This document shows, one piece after another, positions 62,801 to 64,000 of a DNA stretch of 64,000 bases (its first letter is position 1; each line of letters starts with the position of its first letter). The DNA is from Emiliania huxleyi CCMP1516 (Eukaryota > Haptophyta > Isochrysidales > Noelaerhabdaceae). The stretch lies in contig NW_005201792.1 in the NCBI RefSeq assembly GCF_000372725.1, positions 313,440 through 377,439 of the forward strand, written 5' to 3'. The position numbers and the translations under genes are program-made. Below the pieces are notes generated by a model. The model ran no database searches. It saw only the letters and a list, made by a program, of their open reading frames with translations, and was not told where the DNA came from.

Positions 62801-64000
62801 GACGATGGACTGGGGCGGCCTCCCCATCGCGCTCATGGTGGTGGCGCGCGGCAACACGCGGACGCTGATCGCGGCGCCGAAGCTCGACGTGCCGGCGGCG
62901 CCGACGGCGAGCACCCTCCTCTTCCACGTGCACATGGCTGGCATCGGCGTCTCGCTCGTGCGCTCGGGCGTCGAGGAGCTCGCGTACCTCAGCCTGGCGC
63001 GGATCGGCATGGTCTTCGACGCGTCGGCCGCGGCGCACAAGTTCGGACTCACCGTCGGCGACCTGCGGCTCGACAACCAGACGCGCGCCGCAACGCTGCC
63101 CGCGGTCCTCATCCGCTCGTCTTACGTCATCCGCCAGCGCAACCTCATCGAGGAGACCACGAGCGCGGCGCAGAAGCGCGTGCCCTGCCTGACGCTGGCC
63201 GTCGACCGAAATGTCCTCGAGTACGGCGTCGCCAACGCCGGCCAGTCATTCCGCCAGCTCGTGCTCGCGGTCGACGAGTTCGACGCGCAGGTGGAGGAGT
63301 CGTTCGTGCGCGCGCTCGCTGGCTTTGCCGCGACGCTGCACACGCCCCGTGCCGGCGCGGCGCAAGCCAGCGCGCAGCCGGCGGCGGCGGCGCCGCCGCC
63401 GCCGCTGACGCCGCGGATGGACGAGAAGAGGCGGGCGAGGACGTTGCGCTCCTCTCGACGAAAGAGCGCCGAAGGGCGGCACACGTCGCGCTTTAGCGCG
63501 GCCTCAGCCTTCAAGGACGTGCCGCGTATGTCGATGGATCTCGCGACGGGCGCGTCCGGGATGCGGCTGGCCGGCGACGACCACTCCGAGCTCACGCTGA
63601 GGCGTGCCGTCTCCAGTGTCAGCGCTGCTTCGATCGACTCGGCCCGCAGCTCAAGAAGGCGCTCCACTGAGGCCTTCCCGGCCCCCGCGACGCTCCACGA
63701 ACCCTTCGCTCCGCCGGCTGCACCCGGAGCCGGCCGGTCCCCTCCCGGCGGCGACGCCCTGCCGCCGTTGACGCCGTCCGCCAAGGGCGGCGGCGGCAGC
63801 GGCGGCGGAGGCGGAGGTGGTGCGGCCGGTGACAAGCCGCCCTTGGCGGAGGAGAAGTGGCACTTCCACGAGCTGCAGATTGCGCCGCTGAGGCTCAACG
63901 TGAGCTACACGCAGAGCCGCGACGCGGACGGCGAGCAGCCCCGCGGCGCGCTCGAGCGGACGGCGATCCCCAACCTCGACCGCACCCCTCTCGTGCTCGA
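50832..64000 (+). CDS. VPS13: VPS13-type bridge-like lipid-transfer protein (incomplete at 3' end)
   Basis: Seven exons in the window: 50832-50948, 51017-51853, 51895-51997, 52113-53165, 53248-53648, 53801-57643 and 57723 to the edge; over 4,200 residues, frame still open. N-terminal chorein region: LLNDILGELVRL, LDLLNGHVLLRNLEVQ, AELHIPWAKLGSEP and NLQLDLTNVVIRYADSSF. These form the start of the hydrophobic groove that moves lipids between organelle membranes. Near residues 2840-2965 is a GRAM-like unit (GTLYLFTSHLCFLGKGWDGK). Around 3270, FWLVNRTGLPLLFREV belongs to the VAB/SHR-binding region typical of VPS13. Low-complexity linkers are common. Intron 6 starts with a 17-base exact copy of the next exon. 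Exon 3's short preceding intron (41 nt) is the least certain. Confidence 0.88.
51998..52112 (+). mobile_element. Introner-like intron with shared tail
   Basis: GC-AG intron of VPS13. It starts gcgagcagccgctcgagctc, matching the following exon GCGAGCCGCTCGACCTC apart from a 2-nt indel and one base. It ends gcgcctctccacagctgcag then cctgcgaacag, a divergent form of the common tail. It contains four ctctcctccac repeats. Confidence 0.7.
57644..57722 (+). mobile_element. GC-AG intron with exact 17-bp flank duplication
   Basis: Starts gcgcggctgcgcgaggc, identical to the first 17 bases of the following exon at 57723. The interior is ctcggaacc repeats (ttctcggaaccctctcggaa). Splicing joins VSLAQ to ARLREASVGC. 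Confidence 0.8.

Overview
The window is eukaryotic nuclear DNA, very GC-rich in its coding parts. The evidence is spliced genes, a tRNA with a Pol III terminator, a Rab GTPase ending in a prenylated CC tail, a CFAP77-like axonemal protein and a giant VPS13. I infer a flagellated unicellular alga. GC-AG introns in the majority, introner-like introns and bacterial-type tRNA-modification domains fused in nuclear genes suggest a haptophyte-like lineage, but no gene here is decisive. Splice sites were placed by eye from reading frame, family fit and AG acceptors.

Layout. 1-1.45 kb: 3' part of a minus-strand gene. 1.5-5.7 kb: a foldback repeat, then a thrice-copied segment with decayed EF-hand-like exons. 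5.85-8.28 kb: pseudouridine synthase fused to a leucyl/phenylalanyl-tRNA-protein transferase. 8.4-10.7 kb: 5'-nucleotidase-like phosphoesterase with an EF-hand. 11.35-15.18 kb (minus): class V aminotransferase (cysteine desulfurase-like) fused to a TtcA-type tRNA thiolase. 15.7-17.3 kb: GT61 glycosyltransferase. 18.1-21 kb: histidine-phosphatase gene with minisatellites in its introns. 21-28 kb: repeat-rich, with a mobile-element-like ORF, tRNA-Thr(CGU) and a 408-bp TIR element. 28.7-33 kb: vanin/nitrilase-like amidase, alpha/beta hydrolase, 2OG-Fe(II) oxygenase. 33-39.8 kb: gene-poor, with gene fragments, an ankyrin gene, a second TIR element and an array of small hairpins. 39.9-50.4 kb: denser, with a two-repeat alpha+beta barrel protein, CaMKK-like kinase, Rab7, TKL kinase, CFAP77 and an alditol-oxidase-like flavoprotein. 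50.8 kb to the edge: VPS13, still open at base 64000.

Main results. (1) Of 38 introns I could place, 24 start with GC. Many begin with a near copy of the first bases of the following exon (up to 17 of 17 identical), and at least five end in the same ~32-nt tail. This is the signature of introner-type intron gain with target-site duplication. (2) Two domain fusions, RluA-Aat and aminotransferase V-TtcA, join bacterial-type tRNA or N-terminus modification enzymes. In the second, a sulfur donor and a sulfur-using domain share one chain. (3) Several non-coding structures stand out: the hairpin array at 39.3-39.6 kb, two TIR elements, a 0.76-kb foldback, and an inverted, internally deleted relative of the 24-kb element at 48.0 kb.
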